Counted from the first letter of the stretch, positions 7,897 to 17,170 are shown. The stretch: 64,000 nt of DNA from Spiractinospora alimapuensis (GCF_018437505.1 NZ_CP072467.1:4178010-4242009), one strand, 5' to 3'. Translations and numbers: made by a program. Notes: generated by a model not told the origin, from the letters alone.

Positions 7897-8994
7897 ATGT
7901 CCGAGAGTTCGACGCGGAGCGAGATGCCAGGACGGATACTCCGTCTGTTGTCCCTCCTCCAGAACGGGCGTGTCTGGTCCGGCGCGCAGCTCAGCGACCG
8001 ACTCGACGCGAGCCCCCGCACGGTGCGCCGGGACGTCGATCGTCTCCGTGCCTTGGACTATCCCGTGGAGGCGACGACCGGAACGGGCGGCGGGTACCGA
8101 CTCGCCGCGGGGGAGAGGATGCCCCCGCTGCAGCTCGACGACGAGGAGGTGGTCGCGATCGCGGTCGCCCTCGTCACGGTGGGCAGCAGCAACGTGGCCC
8201 GGGTGAGCGAGAGCGCGACCCGGGCGCTCGCCACCTTGGGTCAGGTCCTGCCCCCGCGACTGAGACCGCGGGTCGACGCCCTCGCGCGTACGGCGTCCGC
8301 GGTGCCGCACCGGTCCTTCGGCCCACCGGTCGACCCCCCGCTCCTGGCGGCGCTCGCTCGAAGCTGCCGGGACACCGAGGGCCTCCGATTCGACTACAGC
8401 GACCGCGACGGGAGGGAGACCCGCCGCCGAGTGGAACCCCACCACCTGGTGGCGATGCGCGGGCACTGGTACCTGCTGGCCTTCGATCTCGACCGCTCCG
8501 ACTGGCGTGTGTTCCGCGCGGACCGGCTCTCAAGCCTGTTCCCGACCGGGCGGCGCTTCACCCCGCGCGACCTTCCCGAGGTGGACCCCACGACCGTCGT
8601 CGAGCGGGCCTTCGCCACCGCGCGCTACGCCCACACGGCCTGGATGGAGGTGGCGCTCCCGGCGGAGCACGTGCGAACCCATCTCCTCGCCCCGCCCCTC
8701 GGCGAGATCCAGGAACGCGGGCCCGGGACGTGCGGGGTCCGCGTCTCCGCGGAGTCGCCCGACCTCGTGACCCAGTACGTCGCCGCCGTCGCGGCGCTGG
8801 GCGCGGACTTCTCACTGTGCGCGACCGACGAGGTGGAGGCGAGAGTGCGCGGTGTGGGCCGTCGCCTCACGGATCCGCCGCGACCCCCGCACGACCCGGC
8901 CGAGGACGGCGGGGCCGCCGCGGACCACCGCCCCCGCCGCGGACGGCCCCCGGCCGACGCCGCCGACGCCTCGCCGCACGCTCCGCCGGACTGA
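7897..8994 (+). CDS. HTH/WYL-domain transcriptional regulator
   Basis: The ATG at 7897 gives 365 aa. Residues about 10-60 form a DeoR/HTH_11-type winged helix (LSDRLDASPRTVRRDVDRLR, then a YPVEATTGTGGGYRL wing). The WYL domain includes VEPHHLVAMRGHWYLLAFD and FRADRLSSL. A WCX-like C-terminal part ends near RVRGVGRRL. The last 40 or so residues are a Pro/Asp/Arg-rich tail whose DNA overlaps the end of the convergent whiB gene by 128 bp. It probably regulates the divergent oxidoreductase and itself via the palindrome at 7850-7882. The ligand is unknown. Confidence 0.88.
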   Translation: MSESSTRSEMPGRILRLLSLLQNGRVWSGAQLSDRLDASPRTVRRDVDRLRALDYPVEATTGTGGGYRLAAGERMPPLQLDDEEVVAIAVALVTVGSSNVARVSESATRALATLGQVLPPRLRPRVDALARTASAVPHRSFGPPVDPPLLAALARSCRDTEGLRFDYSDRDGRETRRRVEPHHLVAMRGHWYLLAFDLDRSDWRVFRADRLSSLFPTGRRFTPRDLPEVDPTTVVERAFATARYAHTAWMEVALPAEHVRTHLLAPPLGEIQERGPGTCGVRVSAESPDLVTQYVAAVAALGADFSLCATDEVEARVRGVGRRLTDPPRPPHDPAEDGGAAADHRPRRGRPPADAADASPHAPPD

Positions 8995-9223
8995 GGCCGC
9001 CCCAGATACCGTGCGCCTCCCGCTGGGCCAGCGCGTAGGCCAGACACCCCGGCCGCGCCGGACACCGACGACAGATCCGCTTCGCTCGCGCCTCCCGCTC
9101 CTTACGCTCCGTGGGTAACTCGCCCGGGCTGCCGTAGAACAGGGCCAGTTCCTGCCCAACACAGGCGGCGTAATCCCACCACGCCTGTCGGACCCAGGAG
9201 CCTCCACCCGTCGACGTCTCCAT
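8867..9223 (-). CDS. WhiB-family iron-sulfur transcriptional regulator
   Basis: The 118-aa product has the four WhiB cysteines (about residues 21, 51, 54 and 60: AACVG, then CRRCPARPGC) that bind a [4Fe-4S] cluster, followed by the GIWGGLSPAER turn and a basic stretch of arginines. WhiB proteins bind the primary sigma factor and act in development, redox sensing or drug response, and are confined to Actinobacteria and their phages. The C-terminus past the basic block is a Gly/Pro/Arg tail that overlaps the 3' end of the WYL gene on the other strand. The subfamily cannot be settled; no RGRP AT-hook of WhiB7 type is present. Confidence 0.92.
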   Translation of the reverse strand: METSTGGGSWVRQAWWDYAACVGQELALFYGSPGELPTERKEREARAKRICRRCPARPGCLAYALAQREAHGIWGGLSPAERAARRRRRRPGAVRGGGGGPRRPRRPRPGRAGVAADP

Positions 9224-9672
9224 CGCACCTCCACGGTGTGGCCGATGTGTCCCGCTGGTTCCAGGATGGAGCGCGACACTGCGCTTCGGCGGTTATCCAC
9301 AGCCTGTAACCCGACCGGCGCCGATCTCGGTACGCCGGGCGATCGGGGTCCACGCCTCCGGCCGGGTCGCGGCCGGACCGTCGCGGCCTCGACGGTGACT
9401 CCGGCCGCCGCACGGGTGCTGTCACGGCGGCCGGAGGCATGAGGCGCCGACGCGAACGCTGCCGCGTCTCCCTCGGTAAGCACAGTGTGACCACGTGTGC
9501 AAGGGAACCGCCGATATGCGTGCGAGAAGAGCCGGAATTCCGTGATCATAATCGGATCGAATCCAGCCCGGTTTCGAATTCGCAGCTCAGGACAGTCGCT
9601 GTGTCGGGGTGAGGGGCGTCGCTGGCGGAATCGGGGGCACAAGCCCGGCCAGAGTCCGTAGTCTGCGTAGTT
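9224..9672. other. Gene-free stretch upstream of whiB and the Wadjet-like locus
   Basis: No credible coding sequence. It holds a perfect DnaA-box-like 9-mer TTATCCACA at 9293-9301, the inverted repeat at 9399-9436, and an AT-richer segment around 9480-9600 that may contain promoters for whiB (minus) or the jet genes (plus). A possible -10 TAGTCT at 9659-9664 would start transcription about at the GTG of the next gene, giving a leaderless message; its -35 is weak. Confidence 0.5.
9399..9436. repeat. 12-bp inverted repeat with 14-nt loop
   Basis: CTCCGGCCGCCG and its perfect complement lie 175 nt upstream of the whiB start. It could be a structural or protein-binding element; the function is not apparent. 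Confidence 0.4.
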
Positions 9673-10353
9673 GTGGGCGACTCAGCGAAGCACGACGAGA
9701 CAAGCGATGCCGGCGGCATCGGTTCCGCGGTCGCGTCCGCGGCTCCCGCGTGGCGGTCTTCCCTCCTGCGTCTGGCGGCCCGTCTGGACTCCGCGTCCGA
9801 CGCCGAGGCCCACGGAATCGCGGCGGCGGCGTACTCCATGTTCCCGGCCCGCACCCTGATGGTTCGGGCCCGTGAGGCGAGCGCGCCCGTGAGCGGGGCC
9901 ACGAGCTGGTGGCGAGCACCGCGCACGGCAATCGACGTCGGAACGTCGGCGGTGGAGGCTGGCGTGGTCCCCGGCAACGACCACAGCCACCAGCGGGCCC
10001 GCCTGCGTGAGGCCGCGGAGTCCACGGCCCGATGGCGTCGCGCCGCGGCGCGGGAGATCCGCGCGGAGCTCGGCGTCCCCACCGCGAGCGCCGGAGAGAG
10101 CCACGTCCCCCTGTCCGGGGCGGCGTTCACCGTCCTGCTGGAACTGCTGGCCGCCACCTTCGGAGCCGCGGGGTTCGGCGCGACGGGTGAACGGCCCCAA
10201 CCGGGATCGGCGGGGGAGACGGCGTTGGACCTGCGTGTGCACGTGGCGGACGCGCCCGAGGCCTCGGTGACGCTGCGCGCCGCCGAGGGAGAGCTCTGTT
10301 TGGAGGGCCTGATGATCTGGGCGACGGGCTACGCGGAGCGGTCCCATGGGTGA
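9673..10353 (+). CDS. jetA: Wadjet type II JetA (DUF2397/TIGR02677), C-terminal half only
   Basis: The GTG start gives 226 aa. Segments such as AAAYSMFPARTLMVRAR, GATSWWRAPRTAIDV, RWRRAAAREIRAEL, PLSGAAFTVLLELL and the final beta-rich LDLRVHVADAPEASVTLR match the order and spacing of the C-terminal part of DUF2397 proteins as I know them; those are about 500 aa. An in-frame stop at 9610-9612 and lack of coding upstream show that the N-terminal half is absent. In Wadjet, JetA is the kleisin linking the SMC heads, and both ends are normally needed. Its end overlaps jetB by 8 nt. It may be non-functional or a reduced form. Confidence 0.7.
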   Translation: MGDSAKHDETSDAGGIGSAVASAAPAWRSSLLRLAARLDSASDAEAHGIAAAAYSMFPARTLMVRAREASAPVSGATSWWRAPRTAIDVGTSAVEAGVVPGNDHSHQRARLREAAESTARWRRAAAREIRAELGVPTASAGESHVPLSGAAFTVLLELLAATFGAAGFGATGERPQPGSAGETALDLRVHVADAPEASVTLRAAEGELCLEGLMIWATGYAERSHG

Positions 10354-11500
10354 GGGACGGGGCGGCGACATCGCCCTCACGGTGGAACGCCAGGCGGCGG
10401 CCCGGGTGCTGCTCGTCAATCCGCTGGTGCGCGCGGCGACCAGCCCGGAGGACTTCGCGGGGATCACCACCCACGCGGACTGGCTCATCCAGCGGTTCAC
10501 GGGTCTCCTGGGCTACTCGCTGACGGTGGAGGCCCAGTTCGCCCGTCTCCACAAGGGCGCCCCCATCGGTGTCGAACCCTCGGGCCTGCGGCAACGTAGC
10601 GGTTCCCCGTTCACCCCGCGCGGCTACGCCTACCTCACCGTGGCGTTGGCCGTGCTGGGAACCGGACCGGCGACGGTGTCACTCGCCGACCTCCTGTCCG
10701 AGGTGCGGGCCACCGCGATCGAAGCCGGTGTCCGTGTCGGCCCCGCGGAGCGCCTGGCGGAGCGACGTCCACTGGCCGCCGCCCTCGTCCAGCTCGCCCA
10801 GTGGGGGGTGCTGTCAGCGGAGGCGACGACGCCGGCGGATATCGGGTCGCGCGTGGAACGTGGCGCGGAGCGATCCCACGACCTGGAACTCCAGGTCGAC
10901 CACGATGTCCTGCGCGCCATCCCCGGCCCGGCCGTCGAGGAACCGGCCGCGACCGCCGCACCGGACGAGGACCCGGCGGAGCAGGAACGCACCATCGAAC
11001 TCGCCGTACGTCGCCGCCTGGTCGAGCAGGCGGTGGTGTACCGCGACGAACTCACCGAACGGCACCGCGAATGGCTGGCCCGCAACCAATGGCGCACCAT
11101 CGCCCAGTTGGGGGACTTCCTGGGGTGTGACGGCGAGATCCGTGCCGAGGGCGTCGCGCTGGTGGGCGTCAGCGACGGGCGCGCCACGGGGTTCCCCGCC
11201 GTTCCGCTGGACCGACCGGCGGTCCGGCTGGTGTCGCGGATCGCCGAGGAACTCCGTCCGAACCGGACCGCCCGGGCCACCCCCATCCCCGACGACCTCC
11301 TCGACCGGGCCCTGGCGACCATCCCCGAGCAGGGGTCCCGGACGGTCGCCCTGGAACGCCTGGCGGAGTTCGGGCTGATCGAGCGGCGCGACCCGGAGGA
11401 CACCCCGGAGTGGTCCCTGCTCGCGGCCGCGGCCCGCTTCACCCCACACCCCGCGGAAAACCCCGCGGAGCCCACCGCGGACCCGGACACCACGCAGTAA
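10346..11500 (+). CDS. jetB: Wadjet type II JetB (DUF2398/TIGR02678)
   Basis: The 384-aa product is near normal length for TIGR02678. Its start matches the family pattern: ERQAAARVLLVNPLVRA, then SPEDFAGITTHADWLIQRFTGLLGYSL, EAQFARLHK, and FTPRGYAYLTVALAVL. The second half (RRRLVEQAVVYRDELTERHREWL) is also family-like. In Wadjet complexes JetB is the small KITE-type subunit that joins JetA and JetC in a condensin-like machine that recognises and helps cleave small circular plasmids. Its ATG overlaps the end of jetA (ATGGGTGA). A 416-nt gap, unusual for this operon type, separates it from jetC. Confidence 0.85.
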   Translation: MGEGRGGDIALTVERQAAARVLLVNPLVRAATSPEDFAGITTHADWLIQRFTGLLGYSLTVEAQFARLHKGAPIGVEPSGLRQRSGSPFTPRGYAYLTVALAVLGTGPATVSLADLLSEVRATAIEAGVRVGPAERLAERRPLAAALVQLAQWGVLSAEATTPADIGSRVERGAERSHDLELQVDHDVLRAIPGPAVEEPAATAAPDEDPAEQERTIELAVRRRLVEQAVVYRDELTERHREWLARNQWRTIAQLGDFLGCDGEIRAEGVALVGVSDGRATGFPAVPLDRPAVRLVSRIAEELRPNRTARATPIPDDLLDRALATIPEQGSRTVALERLAEFGLIERRDPEDTPEWSLLAAAARFTPHPAENPAEPTADPDTTQ

Positions 11501-11807
11501 TCCCCCCGGCGAGACGTGAGGGTGTGACGCGGGGGTCCCGCGCCACACATGGCGAACAAGCGAGGCCGTCGCTCGGCCATGGAAGGAGTCCTCGTGCGTG
11601 ATGCGCGGAGTACCGTCCGCCCAGGGATGGGGGATCGGTGGACCGCCCCGGGGGCCGACGCACGCGGAGGCGGTCGTGGTCGCGGCGGGGCGCCGACGAC
11701 ACCCCTCACTGCCGTGGCCTTCCGGGCCGGCCGGAGACACCTGGGTCACGTGGGTGATCCGATGTGGGGGTTGACGCGAGGGGTCCGTCCCAGGAATGTG
11801 CACGGTA

Positions 11808-11838
11808 GGGGTGTCCCGCCCGGACAGTGGGACACCCC
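11808..11838 (+). promoter_or_regulatory. 10-bp perfect inverted repeat between jetB and jetC
   Basis: GGGGTGTCCC, an 11-nt spacer and GGGACACCCC lie 79 nt before the jetC ATG. No T tract follows, so an operator or mRNA hairpin is more likely than a terminator. A TTGACG at 11771-11776 could be a -35 of a separate jetC promoter, but no good -10 was found. The remaining part of 11501-11916 shows no coding potential. Confidence 0.5.
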
Positions 11839-11916
11839 GGCCGACGCCATCGGCGGCTCGGCGACCCCAGCCGCCCCTCACGAAGTGACCGACGTCCACA
11901 CGACGTGGGAGGACGC

Positions 11917-14900
11917 ATGACCGACGCGCCGGCAGTAGACACCTCACCCCAGGCGGCCCGATACCGCCTGAACCGGGCCGGCATCCACAACGTGTGGCAG
12001 TACGACAACCAGGTCTTCCACTTCGCCGACGGCCGACTGTTGCTGCGGGGCCGCAACGGCGCCGGCAAGTCGAAGGCGCTGGAGGTGTTGCTGCCGTTCC
12101 TGCTCGACGGCGACGCCCGCCGCCTCGACACCGCCGGCAACGGACGCACCACACTGCGCTGGCTGCTCCGGGGGGCGAAGGCCGCGACCGGCGTCGACGA
12201 CGAGGGCGTGGTCCTCGGGCACGCCTGGGTGGAGTTCGCCCGCCAGGAGGACGACGCGCCGCACCACCTCACCCTCGGCGCCGCGGTCTCCTCCGCCTCC
12301 GACGAGGAGGAGGCCCGGTGTCTCTTCTACGTCACCCCACGCCGGGTCGGGGAGGACCTCACCCTCGTCCGCGACGGCCGGCCGCTGCCCGCCGACGAGG
12401 TGCGGGCCGAGTTGGGCGAGGACAACACGTTCACCAGCCCCGCCCAGTACCGCGCCCGTGTCATGGACGAACTCTTCGGTCTGGAGGATCCGCGCCGCTA
12501 CCGGAACCTCGTCCATCTCCTGTACCGGCTGCGCCGCCCCACCATCGGTGAACGCCTCGAGGGCGGGGAACTCGCCACCGTGCTGGCCGAGGCCCTGCCC
12601 CCCACCGACGAGGTCGTCCTGGACACCGTCGGCCGCAACCTCACCGACCTCGAGGCGGCCCGGGCGCATCTCGTAGGCCTGCAGGCCACCCGGGACCACA
12701 TCGCCGAGTTCCTCGAGGACTATCGCGGCTACCTCCACGGTGTCATCCGCGGCCGAACCCGCGCCGTACGCACCCAACTCGAGGACCACACCCGCCGCAC
12801 CGACGAGGTGGAACGCCTCGCGGCCGAGCTCGCGACCCTGGTCTCCGCCGAGAGCTCGGCTCAGGAGGACCGCGACCGGGTGCGCCGCACCCGCGACACC
12901 GCCGACGGCGACGGCTCGGTGCTGGAGACCGCGGCCGAGACGGCCGAGGACCGCGACCGCCGGATGGTCATCAACGCGTTCATCCGCACCGCGCGCGCCG
13001 CCTGGCACGCCGCCGAGTACGCCCGCGCCGCGGAGGAGAACGCCCAGGACTCCCTCGCCAAGGGCGTGGCGACGCTGAACGAGCAGCTCGAGTCCCTGCA
13101 CCCCACCGCCGAGGCTCTGACCCAGGGACTGCGCGACGCCGGCCTCCCTCCCGACACCTGGGGAGAGATCCCCCAGACCGATCCCACTGTTCTCGCCCCC
13201 CGGGAAAGCACGACCGCGGTCGACCTGGAAGGACTGGAGCACGCCGTCGAGCGCGCCCCCGTCCCCGGAGTCGACGCCGGCGCCCTACGCGGACGACTCG
13301 CCCGACTCCACGACGAACTCGCGGAATGCGCGCAGCAGACCGAGGGGCGCGACACGGCCGCCGCCTCCCTGCTCGAGGTCCTCGACACCCTCGGCACCGC
13401 GCACACCACGTCCGACGCCCTGTCCGACGAGGCGGAATGGGCCGACCGTGCTCTGACCGAGGCCCACGAACGACACAAGGCCGCCGAGGAACGACTCGTG
13501 TCCGCCCGCGGCGAGTACGTCGAACGGGTCCACCAGTGGTGCGAGCGACTGCGCGGTATCGTCGTGGACCCCGAGCTCGGAACCGCGCTCGCCCCCATGA
13601 TCGACCGGATGCGCACCCGGACCGACGCCGGCCAGCTCACCCCCGACGACGAGACCGACACCGCGATCCGCGGCGTCGTCGCCCCCCACCTCGAGGACCT
13701 GCGCGACCGCCGTGACGTGGCCGTCGGGGAGGCGAGGGAGCTGCGGGTCGAACTCGACGAGCTCGCCGAGCGCCGCACCGCCCTGGAGAAGGCGAACGCG
13801 GAGATCACGGGAGAGCAGGAACACGGCCTCCCGCTCTACCAAGCCGTGGAGTTCGCCGGCGACCTCTCAGACGAGGAACAGGCGGCGATCGAGGCGGGCC
13901 TCGAGGGCAGCGGCCTGCTCACCGCCTACGTCATGCCCGACGGAAGCGTCGTCGACACCGAGGCCAACCGTCTCCTGCTCAGCCCCCGCCCACCACTCTC
14001 CGGACCCACCCTGTTCGACGTCCTGCGTCCACGGGAGCACTCAGCGGCCGGGGTCAGCGCGGCGACGATCGCCGAGCTCCTCACCTCGGTGAGCGTCGAG
14101 GGCCTTCCGCCCGAGCGGACCGGACACGGCCTCGAGCCGGGTGGCCAGGCCACGCCGGCGGCCGAGTGCGCCATCTCCGTCACGGGACACTGGCGCCTGG
14201 GAGTCCTCAGCGGCACCGGGACCAAGACAGCGCCCGAACTCGTGGGAGAACGTGCCCGCTCCGCCACCCGGGAACGCGACCTCGCCAAGCTGGACCGCAG
14301 GATCGCGATCGCCGAGGCCCTACTGGCGGAGGCCCGGGAGCGCTGCACCGGACTGGAGAACCAGACCGACGACCTGGCCACGACCCTGGCCAGCGCCCCC
14401 ACCAAGGTGGGTCTGGCCGGCGCGGCGGCGATCGCCGACCAGGCGCGCGCCGACCACGAAGCGGCACGCGAGGACGCCTCCGCCGCCGCCGAGGCCGCCC
14501 GCGTCGCACGCCAGGAGGTCCTGGAACTCACCAAACGCGTCAACACCGCGGCGGAGGAACACAGCCTGCCCGACAACGCCGGCGAACTCACCGCGACACG
14601 TAACGCCATCCACCGCGCCCGCACCCACCTCTCCACACTGCGCCGCGATCTCGCCGTCGTCGCGCGGCGCGTGGAGGACTACCGCGCCGCGGTCGGCGCC
14701 TGGGAGGAACAACGCCGCCGCCGGATCAGCGCGGAGGACTTCCGGACCCAGGCGATCCAGGAAATGATCCAGGTGCGGCGACAGATCGAGCTCACCGAGC
14801 GCGCGCGGTCCGCCCACCCCGACCAACTCGCCCAGGCACGCGAACAGGTCCGAGAACGCGGCGCCGAGGCCGGATCCCGCCTCCCCGAACTGGAGCGCAC

Positions 14901-16179
14901 GGCGCAGCGGGCCCGGGACGAACGCGTCGCCGCCGAGGCCCGTCTGGCGATGGCCCGGGCCGAACAGGCCGAACAGGCACGACGGGTTCTCCGCGTCGGT
15001 CGGGGACTGCGTAAGGCGTTCGCGCGCCCGGACGCCGGCGTCGGACTCGACCGGCGCATGCTCACCGCGACCGGTCTGGACCGCATCGCCGGCGGCCTCC
15101 AGGCCGCGACCATCGACACCGGGGACGACGACTCCGCGGCCGACCTGGGACACCAGGTGCGCCAACTGGCGGCGTTCACGGCCGCGGTCGAGGCGGGACT
15201 CCCCGAGAGCGGCGACCCGGTCGACGACAGCGCCATCCTCCGCCGACACGACGAGCTCCAGCAACGCCTCGCCAAGGCCGGAGCGCACGCCCGCAGCCGA
15301 CTCACCGAACGCAACAGCGTCAAGCGCGTCCTCGTCGAGGCCGGACGCGACGAGTGCGACATCATCGAGTACGCCGAACGGCTGGACGCCGACATCACCG
15401 AGGCTCAGGAGACGGCCTCCCTACGCGAGGAGGAGGCGTACGAACGCCACCTCCTCGGCGAGATGGCGGGGCACCTCGGTCAGCAGATCGAGGAGTCCAA
15501 GTCCCTCGTGGCGACCATGAACGCGCTGCTCGGTAGAGTCACCACCTCCCAGGGGCTGGGGGTGCGCCTGGACTGGACCATCGCCGCCGACGCCGACGAG
15601 GACATCCGCGCCGTCGTACCGCTCCTCGAACGCCCACCGGAGCAACGCACGCGCCTGGAGACCACCCGGCTGCGTGACGCCCTCCGTCGGTGCATCGAGG
15701 CCATCCGACGTCTGGACCCCGGATCCACCCAAGGGGCCCAGCTCCGCGCGGCCCTCGACTACCGCTCCTGGTTCGACTTCACGGTGTACGTGACCGACAC
15801 CCGCAGCGGGGGAGAGGAACGTCGCCTCTCGCACCGCACCGGCCTGAGCCAGGGTGAGCAGCGCGTCGTCGCCTACCTCGTCCTCTTCGCCGCGGCGGCC
15901 GCGGAGTTCTCCGCGCTCGGCCGCCGCAGTGACCGAGCGCCACGCCTCATCCTGCTGGACGACGCGTTCGCCAAGGTCGACGAACCCACCCACGGCCGAC
16001 TCCTGGGACTGCTCAGCGAGCTCGACCTCGACTTCGTGCTGACGTCCGAACGCCTGTGGGGGTGCTTCCCCAGTGTGCCCAGCCTCGAGATCTACGAGTG
16101 CCTACGGGACCCGGAGGTCCCGGGAATCTCGACCATGCGGTTCAGCTGGGACGGAACCCGTCGCAGCTTGCAGGACTGA
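11917..16179 (+). CDS. jetC: Wadjet type II JetC, SMC/MukB-like ATPase (TIGR02680)
   Basis: The ATG at 11917 (GGGAGGA site 3 nt upstream) gives 1420 aa. The N-terminus RYRLNRAGIHNVWQYDNQVF is the family signature, followed by Walker A GRNGAGKSKA at about residues 45-54. Long Ala/Glu/Arg-rich coiled coils fill about residues 270-1250. The C-terminal head has the signature LSQGEQ (about 1310) and Walker B LILLDDAFAKVDE (about 1344). All ATPase motifs look intact. JetC is the motor subunit of the Wadjet anti-plasmid system. It follows jetB, but the JetD nuclease gene expected next is missing. Confidence 0.9.
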   Translation: MTDAPAVDTSPQAARYRLNRAGIHNVWQYDNQVFHFADGRLLLRGRNGAGKSKALEVLLPFLLDGDARRLDTAGNGRTTLRWLLRGAKAATGVDDEGVVLGHAWVEFARQEDDAPHHLTLGAAVSSASDEEEARCLFYVTPRRVGEDLTLVRDGRPLPADEVRAELGEDNTFTSPAQYRARVMDELFGLEDPRRYRNLVHLLYRLRRPTIGERLEGGELATVLAEALPPTDEVVLDTVGRNLTDLEAARAHLVGLQATRDHIAEFLEDYRGYLHGVIRGRTRAVRTQLEDHTRRTDEVERLAAELATLVSAESSAQEDRDRVRRTRDTADGDGSVLETAAETAEDRDRRMVINAFIRTARAAWHAAEYARAAEENAQDSLAKGVATLNEQLESLHPTAEALTQGLRDAGLPPDTWGEIPQTDPTVLAPRESTTAVDLEGLEHAVERAPVPGVDAGALRGRLARLHDELAECAQQTEGRDTAAASLLEVLDTLGTAHTTSDALSDEAEWADRALTEAHERHKAAEERLVSARGEYVERVHQWCERLRGIVVDPELGTALAPMIDRMRTRTDAGQLTPDDETDTAIRGVVAPHLEDLRDRRDVAVGEARELRVELDELAERRTALEKANAEITGEQEHGLPLYQAVEFAGDLSDEEQAAIEAGLEGSGLLTAYVMPDGSVVDTEANRLLLSPRPPLSGPTLFDVLRPREHSAAGVSAATIAELLTSVSVEGLPPERTGHGLEPGGQATPAAECAISVTGHWRLGVLSGTGTKTAPELVGERARSATRERDLAKLDRRIAIAEALLAEARERCTGLENQTDDLATTLASAPTKVGLAGAAAIADQARADHEAAREDASAAAEAARVARQEVLELTKRVNTAAEEHSLPDNAGELTATRNAIHRARTHLSTLRRDLAVVARRVEDYRAAVGAWEEQRRRRISAEDFRTQAIQEMIQVRRQIELTERARSAHPDQLAQAREQVRERGAEAGSRLPELERTAQRARDERVAAEARLAMARAEQAEQARRVLRVGRGLRKAFARPDAGVGLDRRMLTATGLDRIAGGLQAATIDTGDDDSAADLGHQVRQLAAFTAAVEAGLPESGDPVDDSAILRRHDELQQRLAKAGAHARSRLTERNSVKRVLVEAGRDECDIIEYAERLDADITEAQETASLREEEAYERHLLGEMAGHLGQQIEESKSLVATMNALLGRVTTSQGLGVRLDWTIAADADEDIRAVVPLLERPPEQRTRLETTRLRDALRRCIEAIRRLDPGSTQGAQLRAALDYRSWFDFTVYVTDTRSGGEERRLSHRTGLSQGEQRVVAYLVLFAAAAAEFSALGRRSDRAPRLILLDDAFAKVDEPTHGRLLGLLSELDLDFVLTSERLWGCFPSVPSLEIYECLRDPEVPGISTMRFSWDGTRRSLQD

Positions 16180-17131
16180 CACGGTGCCATCGCGCCCCGA
16201 GGCAGCCGTCCAGGAACCCGGCCCATCCGTGGCGGGCTCGGCGGCGTGCGCCCGTCCATCGGGCGCCGGCCGCCCACGAACGCTCGGCCGGGACGCCTGG
16301 CGGCCCGCTCCGGTCCCTGGCGCCACACCCGGCGGAGGAGGTTCCACCGGGTCGAGGGTGGTCACCGCACCGGCGGGCAGGAGTGGCGCTGTGGCGCGGC
16401 GCCACTCCGATAGCGGCGACGGCGCGGGTGCGCCGGCCCCCGCGGCCGAACCGTCGCTCGCCCCTCTCCCCGAGATATTTGGTCGAGGGCGCGCCGTCTC
16501 GGCCAACGGCCGCCCCACGCGGTTCGCCGGACCAGATCCCCGGTGGGAGCCTCGTGCGGTACCGCGGCCTTCCACCGGGCGCGTCCAGGCATCCGGGGGG
16601 ATCGCCGGGAGGACCGGCGGGAGGCTGGGCGGCGCCGCGCCGAGGATCCACGGTGGGCCCGGCCCGCCACCGCGACGACGTCATGGGTCGTGGACGGTCG
16701 GTCACGCCGGCACCGCCGCCGAAGACTCCCTGGGACGGCGTGTGTGGCCGTCGACATGCCAGCCCCTCCGGTCATGTGCTCTCCTCAGCGACCGCCGGAA
16801 CCGGTCACCGTGGGAGTGAGGGCTCCTGGGCGGGCACGGGTCGCCACGAACGGGGTGCCGTGGGCGATCCGATGCGACAGCGGCGACGCCGAGCGCGGTC
16901 CCGCGGTCGAAACAGCGTGGTTGAGCTGCGCGGACGACACCGGCGTCGGTAGGTCCCTCGACCCGGCCCCGCGGAGTCGCCGGGGATGGTCGACGCGCCC
17001 GCCGCTGGCGGGTACGTCGGATCTGGGGGAAGTGCCACCCGTTCGGGCTCTACGCGGCGGCGTGCCACTGGCCTACTCTGCTAGGACAATCGGAAAATCC
17101 CCCGGCGTCCAATTGGTCCGCCACCGGCGGG
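16180..17131. other. 0.95-kb stretch without a recognisable gene
   Basis: Several long open frames cross this GC-rich stretch on both strands, but none shows a recognisable family, a good ribosome-binding site or typical composition; they are Arg/Pro/Gly-rich shadows. In Wadjet type II operons this is where jetD (DUF2399, toprim nuclease) would be expected. I found none of the DUF2399 features I know, such as the YHGDFD-like motif, in the frames I could read. Confidence 0.55.
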
Positions 17132-17170
17132 ATGAACGGGCAAACGGCTGGTTTGGACGAGGTGATCACG

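Noticed and set aside
16056-16952. 298-codon plus-strand frame after jetC as a candidate jetD
   Set aside because: Arg/Pro/Gly-rich, begins inside jetC, has none of the DUF2399/toprim motifs and no plausible start site.
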